This document shows, piece after piece, positions 1 to 8,816 of a DNA stretch of 64,000 nucleotides. Origin of the DNA: Pseudoduganella rivuli (GTDB lineage Bacteria > Pseudomonadota > Gammaproteobacteria > Burkholderiales > Burkholderiaceae_D); contig NZ_WKJJ01000010.1 of NCBI RefSeq assembly GCF_009674485.1, positions 1 through 64,000 on the forward strand, written 5' to 3'. The notes beneath the pieces are model-generated. The model searched no databases. It was given only the letters and a program-made list of their open reading frames with translations, and had not been told where the DNA came from. The position numbers and the translations under genes were made by a program. Position 1 is the stretch's first letter. The number at the start of each line of letters is the position of its first letter.

Positions 1-1
1 C

Positions 2-862
2 GCGGCCGCCATTGCCGGCGCGGCGGCCCAGCTGGCGGCCGGCAACAGCGACCTGGCGGCGCGCACGGCGCAGCAGGCCGGCGCGCTGGAAGAAACCGCC
101 TCCGCACTCAAACAACTGGTTTCGACCGTCGGCGAGACCGCGGCCCAGGTGCGCCATGCCGCCACCCTGGCGCAAGGGGCGGTCGGCGCCGCCGGCGATG
201 GCGGCGCGGTGGTGCGGAGGATGACCGAACGCATGGCCCACATCGACGCGTCGTCGCGCCGCATCGGTGAAATCCTGGGCGTGATCGATAGCCTGGCATT
301 CCAGACCAACTTGCTGGCGCTGAACGCCGCGGTGGAAGCGGCCCGCGCCGGCGAGCATGGTCGCGGTTTTGCCGTGGTGGCGGCCGAAGTGCGGCAACTG
401 GCGCAGCGCTCGTCCGCCGCCGCGCGCGACATCCAGGTCTTGATCGACACGTCGGTGAAAGAAGTCGCGCAAGGCACGCGGCTGGCGGGCGACGCCGTGC
501 ACGCGATGGACGGCATCATCGGCGGCATCGGCCGGATGGAAGCCATGCTGGCCGATATCGCGCGCGCAAGCGGCGAACAGGCCGCAGGCCTGGGCCAGGT
601 CAGCGCGGCGGTCAGCCAGATGGATGGATTGACCCAGCAAAACGCCGCGCTGGTGGAACAGGCGGCCGGCGCCATGGCTGCGCTCAGCGACCAGGCCGCC
701 GCGCTGGCGCAGGATGCCGCCGTGTTCCGGCTGGCCGATGACGCCGCGCCACCCGATACCACGATGCTGCCAATACCCGCGCCGCGCCGGCCGCGCGCTG
801 CCGCGCCAGACGCTGCCAACGCAGGCACGCCGCTGCGCGGCGCCACCCGGCTCAGCGCCTGA
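2..862 (+). CDS. Methyl-accepting chemotaxis protein, C-terminal part (5' end outside window)
   Basis: This is an open frame running in from the window edge, with 286 residues visible. It holds the cytoplasmic signalling half of a chemoreceptor. The hairpin tip reads [20 protein letters not shown], the region that contacts CheA and CheW in this family. It is flanked by long alanine- and glutamine-rich coiled coils typical of methylation helices (for example [13 protein letters not shown] near the start). The tail after the last helix is a Pro/Ala/Arg-rich linker without an obvious CheR-binding pentapeptide. The sensing domain and membrane segments lie upstream of the window, so the ligand cannot be guessed. 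The family assignment is firm. Confidence 0.93.
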   Translation, partial: AAAIAGAAAQLAAGNSDLAARTAQQAGALEETASALKQLVSTVGETAAQVRHAATLAQGAVGAAGDGGAVVRRMTERMAHIDASSRRIGEILGVIDSLAFQTNLLALNAAVEAARAGEHGRGFAVVAAEVRQLAQRSSAAARDIQVLIDTSVKEVAQGTRLAGDAVHAMDGIIGGIGRMEAMLADIARASGEQAAGLGQVSAAVSQMDGLTQQNAALVEQAAGAMAALSDQAAALAQDAAVFRLADDAAPPDTTMLPIPAPRRPRAAAPDAANAGTPLRGATRLSA

Positions 863-980
863 CGACGCCTGCCTCCGGCACGCGCGTTTGCACGGTACAG
901 GTTGTCGATACATTTCGACATTTTTACAGCGTTGCAGCGTGCTAATCTCGGATTTTTCTTGCCCTCTTGAAAGATCCGCC
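863..980. other. Intergenic gap before the amidohydrolase gene
   Basis: Short gene-free stretch between the chemoreceptor stop and the amidohydrolase start. It contains a small inverted repeat, gtcga and tcgac around tacatt. No confident promoter or terminator could be assigned. Confidence 0.4.
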
Positions 981-2294
981 ATGACGCCGTTGCCCCGCCT
1001 TGCCACCGCCCTGACCACCGCCCTGCTGGCGTCCACTGCCGCGCTGGCGGCGCCCGTCACCCTGGTGCAAGCCGGCAAGCTGCTGGACAAGCCGGGCCAG
1101 GCGCCGCGCGGCGCGTCCACCGTGGTGATTGAAAACGGCAAGGTCAGCGCCGTGCTGGATGGCCACGTGGGGACCGACCGATACCCGGGAGCGCAAATCG
1201 TGGATTTGCGCGCTAGCTTCGTGCTGCCGGGCCTGATCGACAGCCACGTGCACCTGGTGTCGGACCGCGCCGGCGCGGAAGGGGCGCTGGCCAACGTCAA
1301 CACCAATGCCGCCGCGTGGGCTTATGAAGCGGAACAGAATGCCCGCAAGACGCTGAACGCCGGCTTCACCACGGTGCGCAACCTGGGCGACGGTCCGGAC
1401 GGCATCACCCTGGCGCTGCGCGACGCCATCAACAAGGGCTGGGTGCAGGGCCCGCGCATCCTCGATGCGGGCATGCCGATTTCCACCACGTCCGGCCACA
1501 TGGATGGCCGCCTCGGTTACGCCGACTGGGTACAGCATGGCATCACCGAGGACAACCTGTGCGACAGCGCGGAGAGCTGCCGCCGCGCCGTGCGCAAGCA
1601 GATCGGCCGTGGCGTGGACGTGATCAAGATCGCCACCACGGGCGGCGTCAACAGCCGCGTGGGCGCGGGTGTGGCGAAACAAATGTTCGACGATGAAGCG
1701 AAGGCGCTGGTCGACACGGCGCACCTGTATGGCAAGAAGGTGGCCGTACACGCGCACGGCGAAGGCGGCATCAACCTGGCGCTGGCGGCCGGCGCCGATT
1801 CCATCGAACACGGCACCCTGCTCGACGACGAAGGCATCCGGCTGTTCCTGAAATCCGGCGCCTATTACGTGCCGACGCTATCCACCATCAATGGCTACAA
1901 GGAGCGCATCGCCGCCAACCCGAACGCGTATGAACCGGACGTGCGCGCCAAGATCGACTGGCGCATCGGCATCACGGGCAAGGCGCTCAAGGTGGCGCAT
2001 GCCAAAGGCGTGAAAATCGCATTCGGCACCGATGCGGGCGTATCCAAGCATGGCCGCAATGCCGATGAATTCGAGCTGATGGTGCAGTACGGGATGTCGC
2101 CGATGGAAGCCATCAAGGCGGCCACGGTCAACGCGGCGGATTTGCTGGGGGTATCAAGCGTGGCGGGTACGCTGGAGGCGGGCAAGGCGGCCGACCTGAT
2201 TGCGGTGGCGGCTGATCCGCTGAAGGATGTGACGGAACTGAAACGCGTGAAATTCGTGATGGCGGGCGGCCAGGTGGTGAAAGCGGAGCGCTGA
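981..2294 (+). CDS. Secreted metal-dependent amidohydrolase (imidazolonepropionase-like / Xaa-Pro dipeptidase-like)
   Basis: 437 residues. The ATG at 981 is chosen because it begins a clear signal peptide (hydrophobic stretch ending in LAA), whereas the open frame upstream has no such feature. The family's metal ligands are all visible: the HVH pair in GLIDSHVHL, a lysine in KIATTGG, histidines in AVHAHGEGG and SIEHGTLL, and the aspartate in FGTDAGVSKHG. The C-terminus rebuilds the small beta domain (EAGKAADLIAV). Relatives hydrolyse dipeptides or cyclic amides in the periplasm; the substrate here is not determined. It stands alone, with a strong hairpin downstream. Confidence 0.9.
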   Translation: MTPLPRLATALTTALLASTAALAAPVTLVQAGKLLDKPGQAPRGASTVVIENGKVSAVLDGHVGTDRYPGAQIVDLRASFVLPGLIDSHVHLVSDRAGAEGALANVNTNAAAWAYEAEQNARKTLNAGFTTVRNLGDGPDGITLALRDAINKGWVQGPRILDAGMPISTTSGHMDGRLGYADWVQHGITEDNLCDSAESCRRAVRKQIGRGVDVIKIATTGGVNSRVGAGVAKQMFDDEAKALVDTAHLYGKKVAVHAHGEGGINLALAAGADSIEHGTLLDDEGIRLFLKSGAYYVPTLSTINGYKERIAANPNAYEPDVRAKIDWRIGITGKALKVAHAKGVKIAFGTDAGVSKHGRNADEFELMVQYGMSPMEAIKAATVNAADLLGVSSVAGTLEAGKAADLIAVAADPLKDVTELKRVKFVMAGGQVVKAER

Positions 2295-2306
2295 CAGGGC
2301 TGCAAT

Positions 2307-2336
2307 GAAAAAAGCCCGCAGCAAGGCGGGCTTCGT
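2307..2336 (-). terminator. Rho-independent terminator, probably for the cold-shock gene (may act in both directions)
   Basis: An 8-bp perfect stem at 2312-2319 and 2326-2333 with a 6-nt loop. A run of six A lies on its left, so a minus-strand transcript ends in a U run. It lies between the amidohydrolase stop and the csp stop, which converge here. Confidence 0.8.
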
Positions 2337-2349
2337 TTCCACTGGCTGC

Positions 2350-2379
2350 CGGACGCCCATGCTATCTGCATGGTGCGGC
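2350..2379. repeat. Hairpin repeat, copy 1 (ccatgc-tatct-gcatgg core)
   Basis: The core ccatgctatctgcatgg is an inverted repeat with 6-bp arms. The surrounding block, ccggacg...tggtgc, is repeated base for base (28 nt) at 43780-43807, and the core again at 43753-43773. This copy lies between the csp stop and its terminator. Confidence 0.75.
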
Positions 2380-2403
2380 CGCATTCAGCAAAATGCTTAG
2401 AGC

Positions 2404-2613
2404 TTAGATCGGGTTGATCTGGGTGGCCTTGTCACCCTTCGGGCCGGTGCCGCGCACGAAATTCACACGCTGGTTTTCCTGCAGGCTCTTGAAGCCATTG
2501 GATTGGATGTCCTGGAAGTGCGCGAACAGGTCGGCGCCACCCGCGTCAGGCGTAATAAAGCCGAAGCCTTTGGAATCGTTGAACCATTTAACGGTGCCGG
2601 TCTGGGTAGTCAT
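2404..2613 (-). CDS. Cold-shock protein, CspA family
   Basis: 69 residues, a single CSD/OB-fold domain. The RNA-binding motifs are visible: RNP1 as KGFGFI and RNP2 as LFAHF. These proteins bind single-stranded RNA and DNA and melt RNA secondary structure in the cytoplasm. The start at 2613 ([10 protein letters not shown]) is preferred over an in-frame start five codons upstream because gagga sits 8 nt before it and the length then matches the family. The gene is monocistronic with its own terminator. Which csp paralogue it is cannot be told from sequence alone. Confidence 0.95.
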   Translation of the reverse strand: MTTQTGTVKWFNDSKGFGFITPDAGGADLFAHFQDIQSNGFKSLQENQRVNFVRGTGPKGDKATQINPI

Positions 2614-2922
2614 GTGTGTTTTCCTCAAGTTTTAATGGGGCAAAAAGCCCAGGCACACTTCAAATCAAGAAGCGGATGTAACAGAGGAATCAGACAGGAA
2701 TTGTCCTTGTACAAGGACCAGACAGGAAGGAGGCCAACAATTATTACGTCTTACCGAAGTGCCCACGCAATATACATGGCTTTGCGCCGATTACCTAACG
2801 ATTTATTCGCGCGCAAAAAATAAGTTGCGGCCGGGAAGGCAAAGCGCGCCACGAAAAGCCGATCTGATTTACGCTGGTGGTTCCACTCGCGGCATTCTCC
2901 ACCACCCAGGCATGGCGATCCG
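2614..2922. other. Gene-free region: csp leader and divergent promoter area
   Basis: About 310 nt between the divergent csp and histidine kinase genes. The csp-proximal part probably encodes a long 5' leader, which is known for this family. It contains the palindrome at 2703-2718. An open frame can be traced through part of it but shows no protein-like features. Confidence 0.5.
2691..2728. promoter_or_regulatory. 16-bp perfect palindrome between 10-nt direct repeats, csp upstream region
   Basis: gtccttgtacaaggac (2703-2718) is a perfect palindrome. The decamer cagacaggaa flanks it at 2691-2700 and 2719-2728. It lies about 80-115 nt upstream of the csp start codon, so it is either leader RNA structure or an operator. 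Its role is inferred. Confidence 0.4.
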
Positions 2923-4047
2923 ATGAATATTGCGAAATTTATCCTGAGTCACATGGAGCCCATCCTGACCGAGTGGGAAGCGTTTGCGGCCACGTTTGGC
3001 GCTGCGGCGGAAAAAATGTCCACCCTGGAATTACGTGATCATGCGAAGCAGATTCTCGAATTTGTCGCGCTGGAAATCGAGCAAGCAGAGAGTCCCGCGC
3101 AACGGGAAGCAAAATCGCACGGACTCGGTCCCCATTCAGACCTGGCTGACAGCGCATCAACGATTCATGGCAAGCTGCGTTTTGAATCCGGTTTCACCCT
3201 TCTTCAGCTGATTGCCGAGTATCGTGCGCTGCGGGCCAGCGTGCTGAAATTGTGGGGAGAAACCAATCGCTCGACAACGCCGGATACGGTGGAACAAATC
3301 ATGCGGTTTAACGAGGCCATCGATCAATCGATTGCGGATGCCGCGGTGGCCTATTTTGACAAAGTCAATGAAACCCGGGATATCTTCCTGGCGATACTGG
3401 GACACGACCTTCGCAGTCCGTTAGCGGCCACATCCACAGCGGGTTCTTACCTGACCAGGAGCGGCGCGTTCGACGAGCGGGTGCAACAGATCGGCGTGAG
3501 AATCAAACGCAGTGCAGCCACGATGACGGCCATGGTCAATGATTTGCTGAGCCTGGCGAGAACCCAGTTGGGCGATGGCATTCACATCGAACGGCGCGAA
3601 TGTGACCTGCTGGAAATGTGTCAATGGGCGATCGAAGACGCCAGCGCCGCCCACCCCCGGGCGAATTTTGACCTGCGCGCGTCGGGAGAGCTGATGGGCT
3701 TGTTTGATCAGGCCCGCCTCCAGCAACTCTTGACCAACCTTGCGAATAATGCGGCCCAGTATGGCGCTGCGGGAAAACCCATCATGATAGAAATTGAGGG
3801 CCAGGAAACGCGCATATTGCTGACCGTCGCGAATCAGGGCGCCGTCATTCCGGAAGAGCTATTGCCGACGCTGTTCGACTCGCTGGTGCAATTACCGGAA
3901 AAAAAAGGCGATTCACGGCCCGCCAGCAGTCTGGGGTTAGGCCTGTTCATCGCAAAGAAAATCGCCGTTGCGCATGGCGGGGAGATCAGCGTGGTTTCAA
4001 ACGACGTCGCCGGCACAGTTTTTACTGTCGAGATACCTCGACAGTAA
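2923..4047 (+). CDS. Orphan sensor histidine kinase (cytoplasmic)
   Basis: 374 residues without membrane segments. Residues 1 to about 130 are helical and resemble the RsbRD / globin-like sensor domains that precede some kinases. The dimerisation helix carries the phospho-acceptor H161 in LGHDLRSPLAA. The ATPase domain shows the N box (NNAAQYGA) and the G2 box (GLGLFIAKKIAVAHGGE). It would autophosphorylate in response to an unknown cytoplasmic cue. No response regulator gene is adjacent, so its partner is elsewhere. The first base of the ATG lies 13 nt after a weak cagg ribosome site. It has lower GC than its neighbours by eye. Confidence 0.88.
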   Translation: MNIAKFILSHMEPILTEWEAFAATFGAAAEKMSTLELRDHAKQILEFVALEIEQAESPAQREAKSHGLGPHSDLADSASTIHGKLRFESGFTLLQLIAEYRALRASVLKLWGETNRSTTPDTVEQIMRFNEAIDQSIADAAVAYFDKVNETRDIFLAILGHDLRSPLAATSTAGSYLTRSGAFDERVQQIGVRIKRSAATMTAMVNDLLSLARTQLGDGIHIERRECDLLEMCQWAIEDASAAHPRANFDLRASGELMGLFDQARLQQLLTNLANNAAQYGAAGKPIMIEIEGQETRILLTVANQGAVIPEELLPTLFDSLVQLPEKKGDSRPASSLGLGLFIAKKIAVAHGGEISVVSNDVAGTVFTVEIPRQ

Positions 4048-4053
4048 ATGTTG

Positions 4054-4081
4054 AAAATCCGGCGATGGCCGGCCGGATTTT
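4054..4081. terminator. Bidirectional hairpin terminator between convergent genes
   Basis: 10-bp stem aaaatccggc / gccggatttt (4054-4063 and 4072-4081) with an 8-nt loop. It ends in T on both strands. It separates the kinase gene from the convergent binding-protein gene. Confidence 0.8.
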
Positions 4082-4093
4082 CCATCACATGCT

Positions 4094-5179
4094 TTATTTG
4101 CGGCCAATACCGATCAGGAAGTTCTGCATTGACGCTTCCGCCACCGACGCCCACAGGTTCTGCTCGTGGCGGAATTTCTTCCACGGTTCGTAAATCTTCT
4201 TGAACTTGGCGTTCTTCGCGGCTTCCTCTTCCATCAATTCAGTCGAGAACTTGTACGCCGTGTCCATGATCTCTTTCGAGAACGTGTGCACCTTGGCGCC
4301 GTTCTTTTGCAGGCGGGCCAGTGCTTTCGGGTTGCGGGCGTCGTATTCGGCCTGCATGACCGCGTGGCACTCATAGCTGGCCGCCTCGATCGCCGCCTGG
4401 TATTCCTTGGGCAGCTTTTCCCACTCCTTGATGTTCACGTAGAACGACAGTTGCGGCCCCGCTTCCCACCAGCCCGGCGCGTAGTAGTGCGGCGCGACCT
4501 TGGCCAGGCCCAGTTTTTCATCGTCGTACGGACCGACCCACTCGGCCGCATCGATCGTGCCCTTTTCCAGCGCCGAATACACGTCGCTGGCGGCAATCTG
4601 CTGCGGCACGGCGCCCATGCGCTCCATCACGCGGCCCGCGAAGCCGGCAATGCGGATTTTCAGCCCCTTGATGTCGGCCACGCTCTTGATTTCCTTGCGA
4701 TACCAGCCGCCCATTTGCGTGCCCGTGTTACCGCCAAAGAAATTGATGATGCCATAGCCTTTGTAGAACTCGCGCAACAGTTCGCGGCCGCCGCCCTGGT
4801 CGCACCACGACGTTTGCTGGCGCGACGTCAGGCCGAACGGCACGGCGCAATCGAAGCAGAACGTCGGATCCTTGCCGAAGTAGTAATACGCGGGCGTGTG
4901 GCCCATTTCCACCGTGCCGGCCTGCACCGCATCCATCACTTGCAGGCCCGGCACCACTTCGCCGGCGGCGAACTGGCGGATCTGGAAGCGGCCGCCCGTC
5001 AATTCCGCCACGCGTTTGACAAAGCGCTCGGCGGAGCCATAGATCGTGTCCAGTGTTTTCGGGAAGCTCGACGCCAGGCGCCATGTGATGGCCGGGCCCT
5101 GGGCCAGCGCAGGGGCGGCAACGACGGCCGTGGCGGTGGCGCCCACCGTGGCTTGTTTCAGGAAGGAACGACGCTGCAT
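4094..5179 (-). CDS. TRAP transporter solute-binding protein, DctP family (first of two paralogues)
   Basis: 361 residues. The N-terminus MQRRSFLKQATVG is a twin-arginine-like export signal ending in ALAQ, so the protein should be periplasmic. The mature part begins TWRLASSFPKTLDTIYG, typical of the TakP-like branch that binds 2-oxo acids or other carboxylates. Further hallmarks are DAVQAGTVEMGH and GTIDAAEWVGPYDDEKLG. The ATG at 5179 has AGGAG six bases upstream; a TTG one codon earlier is less likely. No DctQ or DctM membrane genes are adjacent, which is unusual for a TRAP binding protein. It is closely similar to the product at 8817-9908. Confidence 0.93.
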   Translation of the reverse strand: MQRRSFLKQATVGATATAVVAAPALAQGPAITWRLASSFPKTLDTIYGSAERFVKRVAELTGGRFQIRQFAAGEVVPGLQVMDAVQAGTVEMGHTPAYYYFGKDPTFCFDCAVPFGLTSRQQTSWCDQGGGRELLREFYKGYGIINFFGGNTGTQMGGWYRKEIKSVADIKGLKIRIAGFAGRVMERMGAVPQQIAASDVYSALEKGTIDAAEWVGPYDDEKLGLAKVAPHYYAPGWWEAGPQLSFYVNIKEWEKLPKEYQAAIEAASYECHAVMQAEYDARNPKALARLQKNGAKVHTFSKEIMDTAYKFSTELMEEEAAKNAKFKKIYEPWKKFRHEQNLWASVAEASMQNFLIGIGRK

Positions 5180-5319
5180 CAAGGTCTCCTGGTTGGATGG
5201 TATTGGTAATGAGAAAGCAGTTTATGTCTGAAATGACAAGCTTGCAATCCCAGCGTCTATATGACGCCGATCAAAGCGGTTATCATATCGGCCACGCTTC
5301 TTTTTCAACCAGGATTTCC

Positions 5320-6447
5320 ATGCCTATCAAAATCAGCCACCAATTCGATGCTGGCGCCATCGAGGTTCTGCGCGCGGATGACCCGTCCGCGATCGATCTG
5401 AACATCCGCAAGGATTCCGCCGCTGACATCATCCAGTGGTTCTATTTCCGCGTACAGGGCGCCAGGGCGACGCCGCTGACGATGAATTTCAAGAATGCCG
5501 GCCAAGCCGCTTACCCGGACGGCTGGAAAGATTACCAGGCCGTGGCCAGCTATGACCGCACCAGCTGGTTCCGCGTACCGACCACCTTCGATGGCCAGGT
5601 CATGACCATCGAGCATACGCCGGAATTCGACAGCGTGTACTACGCGTACTTCGAGCCGTATTCGTGGGAACGCCACCTGGCGCTGCTGGACAGCGCGCAA
5701 TTGTCGCCGCATGTGCGCATGGAAGACCTGGGCTCGACGCTGGATGGCCACGACATGAACTTGCTGGTGGTCGGCGAACCGGCTGAAGGCAAAAAGAAAG
5801 TGTGGGTCATCGCGCGCCAGCACCCGGGTGAAACCATGGCCGAATGGTTCGTCGAAGGCATGCTCGATGCGCTGCTGGACGACGCCAACCCGCACGGCCG
5901 CCAGTTGCTGAAGGAATCCGTGTTTTACGTGGTGCCGAACATGAACCCGGACGGTTCCGTGCGCGGCAACCTGCGCACCAACGCGGCCGGCGCCAACCTG
6001 AACCGCGAATGGATGAACCCGACCATGGAGCGCAGCCCGGAAGTGTTCCTGGTGCTGAACAAGATGAAGCAGACCGGCTGCGACCTGTTCCTCGACATCC
6101 ACGGCGACGAAGGCTTGCCGTACGTGTTCGTGGCGGGTTCCGAATCGCTGGAAACGTTCGGCGACAAGGAACGCGCGGCGCAGCAGCGCTTCGTCGACGA
6201 CTTCAAGATCGCCAGCCCGGACTTCCAGGACGTGCACGGCTATGGTGTGACGCCGTTCACGCCGGAAACGCTGACCATGGGTTCGCCGCACATCACGCAC
6301 GCCTTCGGCTGCCTGTCGCTGACCCTGGAAATGCCGTTCAAGGACAACGCCAACGATCCCGACCCTGCTGTCGGCTGGGATGGCGCCCGCAGCGCCCGCC
6401 TTGGTGCGGATATCCTGCAAGCTGTATTACAATCGCTGCGCGCCTGA
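5320..6447 (+). CDS. M14-family cytosolic carboxypeptidase (CCP / AGBL-like)
   Basis: 375 residues, no signal peptide. The N-terminal third is the beta-sandwich domain that characterises cytosolic carboxypeptidases. The catalytic part carries zinc ligands H168 and E171 in RQHPGETMAEWF and H261 in LDIHGDEG, with the general base E337 in LTLEMPFK. Eukaryotic homologues remove glutamates from tubulin tails; the bacterial substrates are not established. The start at 5320 gives the usual length of bacterial members and excludes a non-homologous 41-codon extension. It is followed by a terminator, so it is probably monocistronic. Confidence 0.9.
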   Translation: MPIKISHQFDAGAIEVLRADDPSAIDLNIRKDSAADIIQWFYFRVQGARATPLTMNFKNAGQAAYPDGWKDYQAVASYDRTSWFRVPTTFDGQVMTIEHTPEFDSVYYAYFEPYSWERHLALLDSAQLSPHVRMEDLGSTLDGHDMNLLVVGEPAEGKKKVWVIARQHPGETMAEWFVEGMLDALLDDANPHGRQLLKESVFYVVPNMNPDGSVRGNLRTNAAGANLNREWMNPTMERSPEVFLVLNKMKQTGCDLFLDIHGDEGLPYVFVAGSESLETFGDKERAAQQRFVDDFKIASPDFQDVHGYGVTPFTPETLTMGSPHITHAFGCLSLTLEMPFKDNANDPDPAVGWDGARSARLGADILQAVLQSLRA

Positions 6448-6466
6448 TCATTCGGCGCCCATGATC

Positions 6467-6491
6467 AAGCCCCGCACGGCGGGGCTTTTTT
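6467..6491 (+). terminator. Rho-independent terminator of the carboxypeptidase gene
   Basis: Stem agccccgc / gcggggct (6468-6475 and 6479-6486) with a 3-nt loop, followed by a run of T. It lies 20 nt after the stop codon. Confidence 0.88.
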
Positions 6492-6528
6492 GTGCCTGCA
6501 AATGTGTTAAATCCCAGTCCAGACAACA

Positions 6529-8781
6529 ATGAAACCAACCGTCCGCCCTTGTCCAACTTTGCTGCGCCTGCTCGCGGCCGCGCCCGCCCTGCTGGGCGCC
6601 GTCCATGCCCACGCGGCAGAGGACCAGCACAAGAAAATAGAAGAAAAAGTCCAGCAAGTGGAAATCAAGGGCGCGGCCACCGCCTATGACGCGCGCCGCA
6701 ACGATACCGCCACCAAGATCGTCGTGACGCAGGAAGAAATCCTGAAAAACGGCGATACCACGGTGGGCGAAGTGCTCAAGCGCTTGCCCGGCGTGACCGT
6801 CGGCGGCGTGCAGGGGCGCGGCGGCGATATCCGCATGCGCGGCCTGGGGGCCGGCTATACGCAAATCCTGCTCAATGGCGAACCGGCGCCGCCGGGCTTT
6901 TCGCTGGACTCGATTTCGCCGGACATGATCGAACGCATCGAAGTGATGCGCGCGGCCACGGCCGAATATTCCACGCAAGCGATTGCGGGCGGCATCAACA
7001 TCGTGCTGAAACGCGCCGTGCAAACAGCCCAGCGCGAACTGAAGGTCGGCCTGCAGGATGACAACGGCAAGATCGGCACCAACACGAATTTCCAGCTGTC
7101 GGACAAGAGCGGCATCATGTCGTATGCCATCGGCGGCAATATCACGTACGCCAAATTCGACCGCCCGTCCGAACTGGTGCAGGAAGAATTCGACCTGTCC
7201 GGCAAGCGCACGCAGTTGCGCCACGCGGACCAGACCAACCGTGGCACCTTCAAGGCGCTGGGCCTGTCGCCGCGCGTGAACTTCAACCTGGGCCCGGGCG
7301 ACATCGTCACGTGGCAAAGCTTCATCAATGCCAACCAGGCCCGCTTCAACACCACGGAGCGCTTCACCCAGGTTGAAGGCAACCGGCTGGCGCAATACGT
7401 CGGCACCGATGTCGGCGTGCGCACCGATTTCATCATGGCGCGCAGCGACGTCACGTGGATGCGCAAGCTGAATGCCGGCGCCAAGCTGGAAATCAAGGGC
7501 GGCGTCAATTACAACAACCGCGACACGGACGCCCCCAGCCTGCAATACGCGCCCGGCATGAAGCCTGCACTGGACCGTCTCGTCACGTCGTCGCAGACGG
7601 AAAAAGGGTTCACCACCACCGGCAAGTATTCGACGCCGCTCATTGAACACCACGCGCTGGCGATGGGCTGGGATATGGGCTTCAGCACGCGCGATGAAGA
7701 CCGCATCCAGCGTGAAACCGCGCTGCTGCCGCCGCCACCACTGCCGCCGCTGCCGGGCATGCCCCAGCCGCGCCCGCCGGAAAACCTGGACCAGGTCTTC
7801 AATGCCGATATCAAGCGCCTGGCCATGTATGCGCAGGACGAGTGGCAAGTCACGGACCGCTGGTCGGTTTACATAGGCTTGCGATGGGAAGGCATCCAGA
7901 CCACCAGCGAAGGGTCCGATTACGCGGCCGTGGACAGCAAGTCCAGCGTCTTCAGTCCCCTGCTCCAGACCTTGTGGAAACTGCCGGACACCAAGAACGA
8001 CCAGGTGCGCCTGGGCCTGACCCGCACCTACAAGGCGCCCGGCGTCAACCAGTTGATCCCGCGCCGCTTCGCGTCGAACAATAACTCGGAGACGCAGCCG
8101 GACCAGTCGGGCAATCCTCAGCTGAAAGCCGAACTGGCCTGGGGCCTGGACCTGGCGTATGAACACTATCTGCCGGCCGGCGGCCTGCTGACAGCCAGCA
8201 CGTACCTGCGCCGCATCGACAACAGCATCCGCAACCGTGTCGACCTGATCGACGGCCTGTGGATTTCCCGCCCCGTCAATGCCGGCACGGCCAATACGCA
8301 CGGCATCGAACTGGAAGCCAAGCTGCCATTGCGTTCGCTGTACCCGGCATCGCCGGCCATTGAAATCCGCGCCAACGTGGCGCGCAACTGGTCCCGCCTC
8401 GACACGGTGCCAGGCCCGAACAACCGCCTGGACGGGCAGACGCCGGTCAGCGGCACCGTCGGCTTCGATTACAAGATGGACACCTTGCCGGTGACGACGG
8501 GGGCCAGCTTCAGCTTCCAGTCGGGCGGCCCGGTGCGGGTGTCGGACAGGCAGTTCGCGTGGTCGGCGCCGAAGCGCACGCTGGACTGGTATGGCGTGAT
8601 GAAATTCAGCCCGAAAACGCAATTGCGCGTGTCGGTATCGAACCTGCTGCATCAGACCAACGTCCAGCAGAATTCCTTCCTGAACCGCAATGTGCCCAAT
8701 GTGCCGGACGGGTTGAAAGCGGACACCACGCTGACGCCAACGACGGCGATTGTGCGGGCTTTGGTGGAAATGAAGTTCTGA
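6529..8781 (+). CDS. TonB-dependent outer-membrane receptor
   Basis: 750 residues. A signal peptide ends at AHAAED. The plug domain (about 55-165) shows GEVLKRLPGV, IRMRGLGAGYTQILLNG and IERIEVMRAATAEYS, all standard for the family. The rest is a 22-strand-type barrel ending in an aromatic residue (VEMKF). A proline-rich loop (PPPPLPPLPGMPQPRPP) in the middle probably lies outside the cell. It imports a ligand with energy from TonB. No substrate-specific neighbour tells whether that is a siderophore, peptide or sugar. It is a short gene for the class. Confidence 0.92.
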   Translation: MKPTVRPCPTLLRLLAAAPALLGAVHAHAAEDQHKKIEEKVQQVEIKGAATAYDARRNDTATKIVVTQEEILKNGDTTVGEVLKRLPGVTVGGVQGRGGDIRMRGLGAGYTQILLNGEPAPPGFSLDSISPDMIERIEVMRAATAEYSTQAIAGGINIVLKRAVQTAQRELKVGLQDDNGKIGTNTNFQLSDKSGIMSYAIGGNITYAKFDRPSELVQEEFDLSGKRTQLRHADQTNRGTFKALGLSPRVNFNLGPGDIVTWQSFINANQARFNTTERFTQVEGNRLAQYVGTDVGVRTDFIMARSDVTWMRKLNAGAKLEIKGGVNYNNRDTDAPSLQYAPGMKPALDRLVTSSQTEKGFTTTGKYSTPLIEHHALAMGWDMGFSTRDEDRIQRETALLPPPPLPPLPGMPQPRPPENLDQVFNADIKRLAMYAQDEWQVTDRWSVYIGLRWEGIQTTSEGSDYAAVDSKSSVFSPLLQTLWKLPDTKNDQVRLGLTRTYKAPGVNQLIPRRFASNNNSETQPDQSGNPQLKAELAWGLDLAYEHYLPAGGLLTASTYLRRIDNSIRNRVDLIDGLWISRPVNAGTANTHGIELEAKLPLRSLYPASPAIEIRANVARNWSRLDTVPGPNNRLDGQTPVSGTVGFDYKMDTLPVTTGASFSFQSGGPVRVSDRQFAWSAPKRTLDWYGVMKFSPKTQLRVSVSNLLHQTNVQQNSFLNRNVPNVPDGLKADTTLTPTTAIVRALVEMKF

Positions 8782-8785
8782 CGTA

Positions 8786-8815
8786 AAACGGGCCGGTGTA
8801 CACCGGCCCGTTTTT
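8786..8815. terminator. Strong terminator after the TonB-dependent receptor (bidirectional)
   Basis: 13-bp perfect stem aaacgggccggtg / caccggcccgttt (8786-8798 and 8801-8813) with flanking A and T runs. It sits between convergent genes and can serve both. Confidence 0.9.
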
Positions 8816-8816
8816 C

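Noticed and set aside
2503-2823. Plus-strand open frame across the csp gene and its leader
   Set aside because: It overlaps csp and its leader and shows no protein features.
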